From: Novipirellula sp052161655
GTDB lineage: Bacteria; Planctomycetota; Planctomycetia; Pirellulales; Pirellulaceae
NCBI RefSeq assembly: GCF_052161655.1
Contig: NZ_CP197418.1
Span: 5,890,001 to 5,954,000 of the forward strand
Reading direction: 5' to 3'
Length of the DNA stretch: 64,000 nt
The notes beneath the pieces are model-generated. The model saw only the letters and a list, made by a program, of their open reading frames with translations. It ran no database searches and was not told where the DNA came from. A program made the translations under genes and the position numbers. Shown one piece after another: positions 36,749-45,151 of the stretch. Every line of letters starts with the position of its first letter. Position 1 is the stretch's first letter.

Positions 36749-37729
36749 TTACCGACCTGAACTGGTCAGTTCTTGTTTGTCGATGACTCCGTCGCTGTTC
36801 TTGTCGAACCTGCTGAACATCGGAGTCGGGCCACGGAATTCGGCCTTTGTGATCTTGCCGTCTTTGTTTGCATCATGGCGAAGTATCCGCGCCGCCATGC
36901 CTCTGCCCTCGCCACGCTGTGGCCTTCCCTCGCGTGTTGCGAGTGCTGGCGGGTTGGCCATCGCTTGCTTCATTTCATCGGCGCTCCACGGCGGAACGTC
37001 CTTTCCGCAGATCGTCAGTAACGCTGCGAACCAGTGATGTGCCATCACTTCGGCTCCCATATCGTTTGGGTGAACTTTGTCGGCCTGAAACGCTTGCGGC
37101 CAGATCTTACTGGTCGGCGTCCAAACATCCGGCCCTGCAAACACATCGTGCGGTTTCGATTTGATGAAAGCAGCGAGCGATAGTCGTTCATTGCCGATCT
37201 CGGGTTCCATTCCTTGTTTGTAAATATGCATTGCGATCACAACGGCATCCGCGCCGTCGGCCTTTAACAGGTCGGTGTATGCTTTGATCACGTCCGCACC
37301 TTTACGGATATGGACGTGATCGCTCTCATCACGAATGCCTTCCGAACGACCGCCAAAGGCCCACTGCAGCGATTGCTGAGCCAGCACAATTTTGGGGCGG
37401 GAGTCATCTTTTAGCAGTGGTCGAAGTTTGGTCGTCCATGGTTGCATCGGCTCTCCCGTTTCGACATTCATCCACTTCGCGATAGGTGTCGAACCCTGAG
37501 TCGCCGACTTCACTTCAATGACTCGCTTTCCGCTGAAGTATCGGTCGAGCTTTCGCTGCAGCATCGCCGGCCAGTGGAACGAAGTCGAATAGCCATTCAC
37601 AACAAATGTTCGCGGCTTGCCGTCAAACCAATCTGGGCGATCTGCGCGAGGCTCCTGCCCATGCACAGAAGTGGAGGCACTGAATGCAAACGCAAAAAGC
37701 AGAAAACCTACTAGAACTCTTCTCATCAT
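36749..37729 (-). CDS. Exported SGNH-like protein with C-terminal EF-hands
   Basis: 326 residues; ATG 37729 follows AGAAAGAG and begins a signal peptide (RRVLVGFLLFAFAFSASTSV). The N-terminal two thirds resembles an SGNH-hydrolase fold: FVVNGYSTSFHWPAMLQRKL near the start and a late DKVHPNDMGAEVMAHHWFAA, where the Asp and His would be catalytic; the nucleophile-serine block is atypical. The C-terminus has two EF-hand loops, DANKDGKITKAEF and DKNSDGVIDKQEL, a common planctomycete calcium-binding tail. The function is probably deacetylation or esterolysis of a glycan. It is followed on the same strand by spacer, and the MarR gene lies upstream, also on the minus strand. Confidence 0.87.
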   Translation of the reverse strand: MMRRVLVGFLLFAFAFSASTSVHGQEPRADRPDWFDGKPRTFVVNGYSTSFHWPAMLQRKLDRYFSGKRVIEVKSATQGSTPIAKWMNVETGEPMQPWTTKLRPLLKDDSRPKIVLAQQSLQWAFGGRSEGIRDESDHVHIRKGADVIKAYTDLLKADGADAVVIAMHIYKQGMEPEIGNERLSLAAFIKSKPHDVFAGPDVWTPTSKIWPQAFQADKVHPNDMGAEVMAHHWFAALLTICGKDVPPWSADEMKQAMANPPALATREGRPQRGEGRGMAARILRHDANKDGKITKAEFRGPTPMFSRFDKNSDGVIDKQELTSSGR

Positions 37730-37759
37730 GACTCTTTCTGATCGGTGGTAGGGGAGTGA

Positions 37760-38209
37760 TCAACTGGCTTTCTTTTCTTCGTTGTCTTTTGGAGAGACAA
37801 CGTCGACAATTAAATCAAGAGACGCATCGAATGTTTTTCGTTCGACCGGTGTCACCGCGTTTTCGATTGAGAACCTCAGATTTTCGGAGCTGCGGATAAG
37901 CTTCGTCGCAAGCCGGCTTCCCGCCGCTGTTAAATGCACTCGCCGCGCGCGACCGTCGATTTTGCAACGCACGCGACGAATGTAGTCACGTTGTTCCAGC
38001 AACTTCAGCATCGCTGTCACCGTGTTCGCGTCCGAGACCATGCGGTCAGCGAGTTCCGACTGCGTGATTCCATCTTCCTCTGCCAGCAGCGACAGTAGCA
38101 CAAACTGGTCAGCCGTTACGTCGAATTGGGCGAAATGTGCTTGAGCAACCCGATGCATCGTCAGGTAAGCTCGTCGCAATCGCATTGGGATGGATTCTTC
38201 AAAGGTCAT
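37760..38209 (-). CDS. MarR-family transcriptional regulator
   Basis: 149 residues with the MarR winged helix: ADQFVLLSLLAEEDGITQSE, then ADRMVSDANTVTAMLKLLEQ as recognition helix region and wing IRRVRCKIDGRARRVHLTAA. N- and C-terminal helices for dimerisation are present. The gene is divergent from the OsmC gene with a 149-bp shared spacer carrying an 18-bp near-palindrome (38290-38307), the likely operator. Such pairs usually sense organic peroxides or quinones. There is only one cysteine (in VRCKID), in the wing and not in the N-terminal position used by OhrR, so the signal may differ. Confidence 0.93.
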   Translation of the reverse strand: MTFEESIPMRLRRAYLTMHRVAQAHFAQFDVTADQFVLLSLLAEEDGITQSELADRMVSDANTVTAMLKLLEQRDYIRRVRCKIDGRARRVHLTAAGSRLATKLIRSSENLRFSIENAVTPVERKTFDASLDLIVDVVSPKDNEEKKAS

Positions 38210-38289
38210 TTGTCACGTTTTCGTTGCTGAACAGGGTGTTACGACGACGTCAAACTTGTCGGCAACCTTGGCCGTCCCACTTGAAACTT

Positions 38290-38307
38290 TACTACGTCTA
38301 CGTACTA
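38290..38307. promoter_or_regulatory. Candidate MarR operator between marR and osmC genes
   Basis: TACTACGTCTACGTACTA is an inverted repeat of two 8-bp arms with one mismatch around CT. A TTGAAA at 38281 could be a -35 box for the OsmC gene, which would place the palindrome over the promoter core and allow repression. Confidence 0.55.
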
Positions 38308-38358
38308 ATAGCAAGAAGAATACTTGACAGCCTCTCTTCTTGAACGGGAAACCCAACC

Positions 38359-38931
38359 ATGGCGTCACAAGAATCTGCCACGCCCATCGTCCGCAAAATC
38401 GAAGAATCCTCTGATCCCGATGAACATGGTTCGAGTCTGAATCCCGTTCAGAAGCGGGAAATCGTGTTGCGATTGGAGGCCGAATCGCTGGACAACATGC
38501 GTAAGCGGGCAACGGTCCGGGTCGATCAACCCAAGGGCAGCACCTTCGAAATCATCTGCGACGAAGGCCCGTACTTGGACGGCGACGATTCCGCGCCGCC
38601 GCCACTGGCCTACTACAGTGCCAGCATCGCGTTCTGCCTGTTAACTCAGCTATCGCGTTACGCGAAGGTCAAGAAACTGAATATCAGCAGCATAAAGCTC
38701 GCGCAGGAAACGCGATTCGCGATGGAAGGCTCCGTTATCAAAGGAACGCTGGCTGGCCGAGGCGTCGAAGTCGTCACTCATCTAGACATTGAATCGGACG
38801 AGCCCGAAGACGTGATTCGCCAGATGATCGAAGTCGGCAAGAACAGCTGTTTCATCCACCAGTCGATCATGAATCCAGTACCATCGACGATTCAAGCAAA
38901 GGTCAACGGACAGCTACTCAGCGGATTGTGA
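38359..38931 (+). CDS. OsmC/Ohr family peroxide-reductase-like protein
   Basis: 190 residues. The OsmC core includes SAPPPLAYYSASIAFCLLTQ with the first reactive cysteine and GKNSCFIHQSIMNP with the second, both in the usual positions, so thiol-dependent hydroperoxide reduction is plausible. A polar N-terminal extension of about 45 residues (ESATPIVRKIEESSDPDEHG) precedes the fold; no membrane or export signal. It is divergently transcribed from a MarR regulator that probably controls it. Known family members reduce organic or fatty-acid hydroperoxides; the specific subgroup here is not certain. Confidence 0.88.
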   Translation: MASQESATPIVRKIEESSDPDEHGSSLNPVQKREIVLRLEAESLDNMRKRATVRVDQPKGSTFEIICDEGPYLDGDDSAPPPLAYYSASIAFCLLTQLSRYAKVKKLNISSIKLAQETRFAMEGSVIKGTLAGRGVEVVTHLDIESDEPEDVIRQMIEVGKNSCFIHQSIMNPVPSTIQAKVNGQLLSGL

Positions 38932-39635
38932 GTTTTGAGAGATCAGATTGCTGTAGACACACAGTGGCAGATCGAACACGTGTTTCTTTGGGAAGTCGTT
39001 CCGGAACGACTCGGTGACCGTGTTTATCTTAGCGGCTTCGCCGACCAGAACATCGACTTGTACTGTTAAGCAGGTCGGCAGGGGACTTTCAGTATCTCAG
39101 CTGTTTTGGCACGATTGGCTTGTTGATTTTGTGAGCCGTGGGCCGTAAGGCACCGGGTAATGCGTGGGACCCGGCCGCTCACGCGCGAGCGGCTCACGAA
39201 ATCAAAAACCCCTTAGCCACGCTTCCCACGTTCAACCGGGGCAATCGCCCAAAAGGCGAACGGGATGTCACCCAGTGACTCCTGCCAAACCGCTTAGTGT
39301 TAGCACGTAAAGTCGCTCATCCGACTAGAGCGTACTTCGTTTGCTGAAGCGGATCGAGAACAGGTTGGGGCAATTTATGACCGAGAATGCCATCAAAAGC
39401 CAGGGTTGTACACCACACCTCTGGGTTACGTTTTGGTTAAAATATCTCGTCCTGCCGCTAATACTCGATTTTGAGGTAGCGAAACTCGTCGGCGGATTCT
39501 CAAGCGTCTTGACGACATTCGCTACGACGTGAACACTGATTCTTAGCTTCGTCAATGCACTAGACGCTTGGCACGAGCTATTCGGTATTTAGTGTCGTGC
39601 CAACTCCCATTTCCATTCCCAGGCGACCACTCTCG
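38932..39635. other. Spacer with an 18-bp perfect palindrome
   Basis: AGTCGTTCCGGAACGACT (38994-39011) is a perfect palindrome. The minus-strand frame across it reads AAKINTVTESFRNDFPKKHV with no start codon and ends at 38914, possibly a gene fragment. An R3 repeat is at 39131-39197. Nothing else is supported. Confidence 0.4.
39131..39197. repeat. 67-bp palindromic repeat R3, copy 2
   Basis: It starts GTGAGCCGTGGGCCGTAAGG and ends GCGCGAGCGGCTCAC. It differs from the copy at 44949-45015 at only two positions that I can see, and more from 12101-12166. Confidence 0.9.
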
Positions 39636-42254
39636 ATGATACGAACTCTGCATTTGATCTCACTGAAATCCGTCGCGTGCGTCGCCATCGTCATCATGGT
39701 GGGATTCGTTCCGCGTTGCTCGGCCCAAGAAACTGCTGCCGAAAAAAGTGATCGCGAGGTTCAGCCGGGTGTTCCCAGTGGCAAGCTCACCCGCGGCGTG
39801 TTTGAACAGAGTAAGCTGTTCCCTGGAACACGACGCGACTACGCCGTTTATGTGCCTGCACAGTACACCTCTGACCAACCGGCCAACTTGATGGTGTTCA
39901 TGGACGGCATGAACTACGCCAAGCCAGAGGGTGCGTTTCGTGTTCCCGTCGTCTTTGACAACCTGATTCACCAGAAGGCGATGCCAGTCACTGTCGCAGT
40001 GTTCGTGAATCCCGGCACGATTCCGGCTACACAACAGGGCGCCGATGGTCGCAGCAACCGGTCGTTTGAGTACGATTCACTCGGTGACCGCTACGCGAAC
40101 TTTCTGGTCGACGAGTTCTTACCCGTTGCACTCGAAGGGATCAATGTTTCCGACCATCCAGCGGACCGCGCCGTGTGCGGGATTTCATCAGGCGGCATTT
40201 GCGCCTTTACCGTCGCTTGGGAGAAACCGGAACAGTTCAGCAAGGTTCTCAGTCATATCGGCAGCTACACGAACATTCGTGGTGGCTGGGCTTACCCCGG
40301 TTTGGTCCGCAAAACCAAAGAGAAGCCGAAGCCAATCAAGGTCTATCTCCAAGAAGGCAACGACGACCTCAGCAATCTGCATGGCAACTGGCCACTCGGC
40401 AATCGTTCGCTCGCCGCTGCACTTCAGTACGCGGGCTACCCCTACAAATTGGTGATGACCGAGGGAGGGCACAGCGGCAAGTGGGGCGGGCTTGAACTAC
40501 CCAATGCTCTGCGTTGGCTGTGGGACGACAACGCCGAGTCCACAAACATTCCCTCCACCGCAACCAAGCCGGCCTGGGAGCCACACCCGGACGCGGTCCC
40601 ACGCGACGATGTGCCTCACGGCACCGTCGAGGTCATGAAGCCCTGGGAATCGAAGATATTTCCCGACACGATTCGTGAATGGGCCGTCTATGTTCCCGCT
40701 CAATACAACAAGGACACGCCTGCCGCGTTGATGGTCTTCCAAGATGGTGAACGAATGCGAGACGTGAATGGACGCTGGCGAATTCCAGTTGTGTTTGACA
40801 ACTTAATCGCTCGCGGTGACATGCCGCCTACGATCGCTGTCTTTCTCGATCCAGGCCACGACAAATCGAAACCGCGCAAAGGCAACAAGTCGTCCAACCG
40901 CAGCTATGAGTACGACGGATTGGGGGATCGCTACGCAACTTTCCTGCTCGATGAAATTCTGCCGGAAGTCAAATCACGCTACAACATTTCCGACGATCCC
41001 AAGATGCGTGCGATCGGTGGATCGAGTTCCGGTGCGATATGTGCCTTCACCGTTGCTTGGGAACGGACCGACCAATTCCAAAAGGTCTACAACAGTGTCG
41101 GCAGCTACACAAACATTCGAGGTGGCGATGCCTATTCGGGACTTGTGCGAAAAACAGAACCCAAGCCAATCCGTGTCTACATGGCTGACACGAGTGGCGA
41201 TATCGACAACGCGTTTGGAAGTTGGCCGATCGCGAACCAGCAGATGGCATCGTCACTGCAATACATGGGCTATGACGCCCGCTTCGATTGGGCCGAAGGC
41301 TACATGCACAACGCGGACTACGGAAGCTCGCGTTTTCCGGATGCGATGAAATGGCTATGGCGAAGCGAAGCTCACTCGCCGACCATCGACACGAGCGACG
41401 ACTTGCGTGGCGACCTCACGCTGTTGAATCTACTTGTGCCGGGTGAGTCATGGAAAGTCGTGGCGCAGGACCTGGGCTTCGCCGATGCTCCGTGCAGCGA
41501 CGATCAAGGCAACTTCTACTTCTGCGACATGAAGGCACCTGCGGTCTACCGCGTCGACGCAATCAGCGCTGAGAAAACCGTGATTGCGAAGGAGTCCGTC
41601 AGCGGACTCGAATTCGGTCCCGACGGATTGCTGTACGCATGCCAAGGCAAACAGAAACGCGTGATCGCCATCGACACAACCAACGGCGATGTGAAAGTCG
41701 TCGCTTCCGATGTGCAACCCAACGACATGGCGATCTCCAAGGAAGGCTTCATTTTCATCACTGAGACGCAAGCGAAGCAAGTCACGCGAATCAACATCAA
41801 GACGGGTGAGGTTTCGGTCGCCGACACCGGCATCACGCGTCCCAACGGTATCGCTCTGTCGAATGACGGCGGAACGCTTGCCGTTTCTGATCATGGTGGT
41901 CCCTACACGTGGACATTCCGCGTCAACGCGGGTGGCGAATTGGACGCGAAGATGCCGACCATGCCGATGCGACTGCCAATCGACCCCAAGGGGGAATTCA
42001 AGTTCAACGAACCACCGCCATACAGCACTGTATCCCGTGGCGATGGCATGTGCGTCGATAAAGCCGGTCGTTACTACGTCACCAGCGAGTTAGGCGTGCA
42101 AATCTTTGACCCAACGGGACGTCCATGCGGCGTGCTTCCCAAACCCGACAAGACCATGCCGTTAACCAGTTGCACGATCGCTGGCGAGAACCACGAGACC
42201 CTCTTCATCACGAATGGCCGAGCGGTCTACCAGCGTCAACTGAAGATCCAATAG
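39636..42254 (+). CDS. Exported fusion: two tandem esterase-D-like domains plus SMP-30/gluconolactonase-like propeller
   Basis: About 872 residues from ATG 39636 (signal peptide: IRTLHLISLKSVACVAIVIM ... RCSAQE). Two alpha/beta-hydrolase (putative esterase PF00756-type) domains are repeated in tandem: first about 45-310 with GISSGG (Ser184) and TEGGHSGKWGG, second about 325-595 with GGSSSGA (Ser464) and AEGYMHNADYG. They share FDNLI, NRSFEYDSLGDRYA/NRSYEYDGLGDRYA, GSYTNIRGG and GLVRKT. From about 610 on is an SMP-30-like propeller (GLEFGPDGLLYACQGKQKRV, ITRPNGIALSNDGGTLAVSD). Likely a feruloyl- or acetyl-ester hydrolase with lactonase activity. The fusion puts ester removal and lactone opening in one chain. 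Confidence 0.9.
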   Translation: MIRTLHLISLKSVACVAIVIMVGFVPRCSAQETAAEKSDREVQPGVPSGKLTRGVFEQSKLFPGTRRDYAVYVPAQYTSDQPANLMVFMDGMNYAKPEGAFRVPVVFDNLIHQKAMPVTVAVFVNPGTIPATQQGADGRSNRSFEYDSLGDRYANFLVDEFLPVALEGINVSDHPADRAVCGISSGGICAFTVAWEKPEQFSKVLSHIGSYTNIRGGWAYPGLVRKTKEKPKPIKVYLQEGNDDLSNLHGNWPLGNRSLAAALQYAGYPYKLVMTEGGHSGKWGGLELPNALRWLWDDNAESTNIPSTATKPAWEPHPDAVPRDDVPHGTVEVMKPWESKIFPDTIREWAVYVPAQYNKDTPAALMVFQDGERMRDVNGRWRIPVVFDNLIARGDMPPTIAVFLDPGHDKSKPRKGNKSSNRSYEYDGLGDRYATFLLDEILPEVKSRYNISDDPKMRAIGGSSSGAICAFTVAWERTDQFQKVYNSVGSYTNIRGGDAYSGLVRKTEPKPIRVYMADTSGDIDNAFGSWPIANQQMASSLQYMGYDARFDWAEGYMHNADYGSSRFPDAMKWLWRSEAHSPTIDTSDDLRGDLTLLNLLVPGESWKVVAQDLGFADAPCSDDQGNFYFCDMKAPAVYRVDAISAEKTVIAKESVSGLEFGPDGLLYACQGKQKRVIAIDTTNGDVKVVASDVQPNDMAISKEGFIFITETQAKQVTRINIKTGEVSVADTGITRPNGIALSNDGGTLAVSDHGGPYTWTFRVNAGGELDAKMPTMPMRLPIDPKGEFKFNEPPPYSTVSRGDGMCVDKAGRYYVTSELGVQIFDPTGRPCGVLPKPDKTMPLTSCTIAGENHETLFITNGRAVYQRQLKIQ

Positions 42255-42374
42255 AGATTGGGAATTGATGTAGGGCCGGTTCCCTGTATAGACCGGAGAC
42301 ATGGGTGGCGCTTTTTCGGGGACATGGGTGGCGCTTTTTTGCAGTAATCATACTTACTCCTTTTAGGAGCAAGT

Positions 42375-43532
42375 ATGGGCTGGAAAGAGTTCGATCGAGT
42401 GTCCCAACGAGAAGAGTTTGTCCGCTTGGCAGAGGCCGACGGAGTCAATTTTAGCCGGTTGTGCGAGCGGTTTGGTATCTCACGCAAGACCGGCTACAAG
42501 TGGCGAGAGCGTCACCGAGCTTGCGCCGAAGAACCTTTGGTGGATCGCTCGCGAAAACCTCACCGATCCCCCACACAGACGCCCGCGGAGATCGAGCAAA
42601 AAGTGCTGCAGATCCGCGATGCTCACCCGGCCTGGGGCGGCTTGAAGATTCGCAAGCGGCTCAAAGTCATGGGTGAAAAAACGCTTCCTTCGCCCAGCAC
42701 GATCGCCGCTGTCTTGAAGCGACATGATCGCATCAGTGACGCTGAATCGGCCAAGCGAAAGCCATGGACGCGGTTCGAGCGAGAGCGTCCCAACGAGCTG
42801 TGGCAAGTTGACTTCAAGGGCGAGTTCGCGCTGAACAACAAGAGCTATTGTTACCCGCTAACCCTGCTGGACGATCACTCCCGGTTTTCACTGGGGATCC
42901 TCGCTTGTGGGAATCAAACGCGGCAAACGGTGCAAAGTCATTTTCGCAACGTGTTCGCAATTTACGGGCTTCCACACGCGATTTACGTCGACAACGGCAA
43001 CCCGTGGGGCGGTAGTCACTTGATGCGTCACACACGTTTTACGGCGTGGTTGATGCGTCACGATGTGGAAGTGATTCACGGTCGTCCACACCATCCTCAG
43101 GGCCGCGGCAAGCTGGAGCGATTTCATCGCACGCTAAAACTCGAAGCCCTGCAGGATCGCTCACTGAGCACGCTGGCGGAAGCTCAAGAGTGCTTTGATC
43201 TTTGGCGAGACGTCTACAACTTGGAGCGTCCTCACGGGGCATTGGATTTGGAAACACCTTCGCAGCGATACCAAATCAGTGAGCGACGTTTTCAGGAGAA
43301 AACGGATCCGTTCGAGTATAGCGAACGCTACCAAACACGCCGCGTCAACAGGGTTGGCCAGTTCCGTTGGAAGGGGAAGACGTACCGCATCAGCGAAGCA
43401 TTCCAGGACCATCCTATCGGCTTGAGTGGGACTCAAACGGACGGTGTTTGGGATGTCAGTTGCTGTCGTTTTGTGGTGGCCCAGATCGACGAGCGGACTG
43501 GCGAAATTCGACGTCACCAGCCTCGCGGCTGA
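42375..43532 (+). CDS. IS481-family transposase
   Basis: 385 residues. ATG 42375 follows AGGAG. The N-terminal helix-turn-helix (FSRLCERFGISRKTGYKWRE) is followed by an HTH_29/33-like segment and the rve core: first Asp in ELWQVDFKGEF, second Asp in AIYVDNGNPWG, Glu in GRGKLERFHRTLK, giving a full DDE triad. The C-terminus (RVNRVGQFRWKGKTYRISEA) is the IS481 beta-barrel-like tail. The last codons (HQPRG-stop) lie inside a strong hairpin at 43514-43569. The gene looks intact. It lies between the esterase fusion and the MYG1-like gene, interrupting neither. Confidence 0.95.
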   Translation: MGWKEFDRVSQREEFVRLAEADGVNFSRLCERFGISRKTGYKWRERHRACAEEPLVDRSRKPHRSPTQTPAEIEQKVLQIRDAHPAWGGLKIRKRLKVMGEKTLPSPSTIAAVLKRHDRISDAESAKRKPWTRFERERPNELWQVDFKGEFALNNKSYCYPLTLLDDHSRFSLGILACGNQTRQTVQSHFRNVFAIYGLPHAIYVDNGNPWGGSHLMRHTRFTAWLMRHDVEVIHGRPHHPQGRGKLERFHRTLKLEALQDRSLSTLAEAQECFDLWRDVYNLERPHGALDLETPSQRYQISERRFQEKTDPFEYSERYQTRRVNRVGQFRWKGKTYRISEAFQDHPIGLSGTQTDGVWDVSCCRFVVAQIDERTGEIRRHQPRG

Positions 43533-43569
43533 AGTTCGCTTGCGCTCACTTCAGCCGCGAGGCTGGTGA
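43514..43569. terminator. Perfect 22-bp stem-loop over the IS481 transposase stop codon
   Basis: Arms 43514-43535 (TCACCAGCCTCGCGGCTGAA...) and 43548-43569 are perfectly complementary around a 12-base loop. The TGA stop (43530-43532) is inside the left arm. No U-run follows, but a weaker hairpin GGGGAAAGC/GCTTTCTCC is at 43578-43598. It could stop read-through into or out of the element, or be another dispersed palindrome. Confidence 0.55.
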
Positions 43570-43811
43570 GCGAGGACGGGGAAAGCTATGCTTTCTCCGC
43601 CCCCCGCTGTCTTGTTCAAAACGCCACCCATGTCCCCGAACGAAATATTCCCACCGGCCAAAACCGACAATGTGTCGCCGGTGGAGACCGGTCCTACGCC
43701 ATGCGTCCGCTTTCACTTCCCGGTGCTACAGGTTCCATCCATGCAGTTTGTGGGTATGTTCTTGTGCTCATTGATTCCAAACCTGATCCTAAAACTGAAT
43801 TGCGCTACTTG

Positions 43812-44687
43812 ATGACCATGCAGCTGATCGTGACCCATCCGGGCGGAGCCCACAAAGACGATTTCCTTGCCTGTTGTCTGTTGGCACATTTGCATGGGGT
43901 TCCGATCCAACGACGCGAGCCAACGGATGATGATTTGGCCAATCCATCGATCTGCGTCGTCGACGTAGGTGGTGCTCACGATCAAGAACGAAACAACTTT
44001 GACCATCACCAGTTCCCTCGCGATGCTCCGCCACTTTGTGCCTTATCGCTTGTGCTGCAAAGCATGGGACTTTACGAAGACGCGTTGTCGTTCTGTGCTT
44101 GGCTTCGTCCGGCGGAATGGCTCGATACGTTAGGGCCAAACGAAGCTGCCAAGTTGATGGGGATTCCACGTACAGCATTGGGAGCTCTAAATTCTCCGCT
44201 CGATACGACTTTGCTGAATCGATTCGCAAGCCAGACTCAACTAGATCCAGAAAGTCCTATTCACCAAGTCATGTGCATGGTGGGTGAAGATATCGTCAAC
44301 TACTTGCGTTCTTTGCGGCAGCGGCTGGACTACTTGAAAGAGCACGGTCAGTACTGGACGATCGAAACCGATGGCGAACCGATTCAAGCTTTGTTTCTTG
44401 AAAAAAGTGACATAATTTCAGATGACCCTTCGTTTGGAGTCTATGCATTCATCGAGAGCGAAGGCAAAGAAGATCAGATTCAGGCGACGATATATCCTGA
44501 TCGGCGGGGCAGTGGATACGGATTGTCACGTTACAACGACAGTCAACGCTTGGATTTTTCGCAGATCGAATCACACGACCTCGTTCGATTTGCACACAAA
44601 CGTGGCTTTGTCGCAAAAGTCTCAACGACGGATCCGACGCGGCTAAAGGAGCTACTCGCACTCGCCATCGTCAAAACGGGGAACTGA
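43812..44687 (+). CDS. MYG1 family protein (UPF0160)
   Basis: About 291 residues from ATG 43812; the upstream part of the open frame is IS481 right-end sequence and not part of the protein. Hallmarks are IVTHPGGAHKDDFLACCLLA at the N-terminus (H and D ligands), VVDVGGAHDQERNNFDHHQF with the DHH signature, and a C-terminal GYGLSRYN...RFAHKRGFVAKVS. The family belongs to the DHH phosphoesterase superfamily; the eukaryotic member has RNA 3'-5' exonuclease activity. It is shorter than eukaryotic MYG1. The native promoter may have been replaced by the insertion, since the element's end is about 170 bp upstream. Confidence 0.85.
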   Translation: MTMQLIVTHPGGAHKDDFLACCLLAHLHGVPIQRREPTDDDLANPSICVVDVGGAHDQERNNFDHHQFPRDAPPLCALSLVLQSMGLYEDALSFCAWLRPAEWLDTLGPNEAAKLMGIPRTALGALNSPLDTTLLNRFASQTQLDPESPIHQVMCMVGEDIVNYLRSLRQRLDYLKEHGQYWTIETDGEPIQALFLEKSDIISDDPSFGVYAFIESEGKEDQIQATIYPDRRGSGYGLSRYNDSQRLDFSQIESHDLVRFAHKRGFVAKVSTTDPTRLKELLALAIVKTGN

Positions 44688-44808
44688 AGTGACGACGCTT
44701 CCGTTTGTTCCTCGTTAAGGACTTCGATGAAATCCGGGGACAAACGCAACAAGCGTCAAGGATGTCTGGCGCTGAGGACCGTCGCAAGAATAACTGGCGG
44801 CGTCTTCC

Positions 44809-44876
44809 GTAGTGGACGAGGCAACGAGTCCTTTTTGACTCGATGAAGCTGCAGGACTCGTAGCCTCGTCCACTAC
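44809..44876. repeat. Palindromic element R5
   Basis: Arms GTAGTGGACGAGGCAACGAG... and ...CTCGTAGCCTCGTCCACTAC pair over 24 bp with one mismatch around a 20-bp loop. The GTAGTGGA start is shared with R4 (10492, 53526), suggesting related families. Confidence 0.8.
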
Positions 44877-44908
44877 CGCCCGCCATCTATTGTTCCTAGC
44901 GTCCTATG

Positions 44909-45118
44909 CAGGTCGTTCGGTATAAACCGGTGAAACGTCGATCCTTTTGTGAGCCGTGGGCCGTAAGGCACCGGGTAATGCGTGGAACCCGGCCGCTCAC
45001 GCGGGAGCGGCTCACTAAATCGACAAGCCGCTAGCTGCGGGCCCGTCGACATTGCGGGAATCATGCCACGGCTAGCGCCGTCGGCTCAGATCATTATGTG
45101 CAATGACTCATATTGACC
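44909..45118 (-). repeat. Composite repeat R8, copy 1 (contains R3 copy 3)
   Basis: Read on the minus strand, its left end (45118-45082) is GGTCAATATGAGTCATTGCA...GAGCCG and its right end (44944-44909) is GGATCGACGTTTCACCGGTT...CCTGC. The same two ends bound 57085-57510. The core here holds a GCTAGC palindrome and the 67-bp R3 unit (44949-45015). Together with R5 it fills the 464-bp spacer between the MYG1 and endonuclease-fold genes, which carries no gene. Confidence 0.8.
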
Positions 45119-45151
45119 AGCTTGATCGGCACACATAGTGAAGAAATTGAG

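Larger units (their letters stand above)
42289..43640 (+). mobile_element. IS481-family insertion sequence
   Basis: The transposase gene is bracketed by TTCGGGGACATGGGTGGCG (about 42316-42335) and its inverse CGCCACCCATGTCCCCGAA (43622-43640). The left side holds a second copy of the core, GACATGGGTGGCGCTTTTT (42298-42316), directly before it. I could not identify a target duplication, so exact ends are approximate. Confidence 0.8.

Noticed and set aside
36711..42266. Shared 13-mer GAGATTGGGAATT at 36711 and 42254, near the IS481 left end
   Set aside because: Dozens of 13-base matches are expected by chance in 64 kb, and the flanks do not align.
43566..43811. N-terminal extension of the MYG1-family protein
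   Set aside because: This part is the right end of the IS481 element read in frame; family similarity begins at the ATG 43812.
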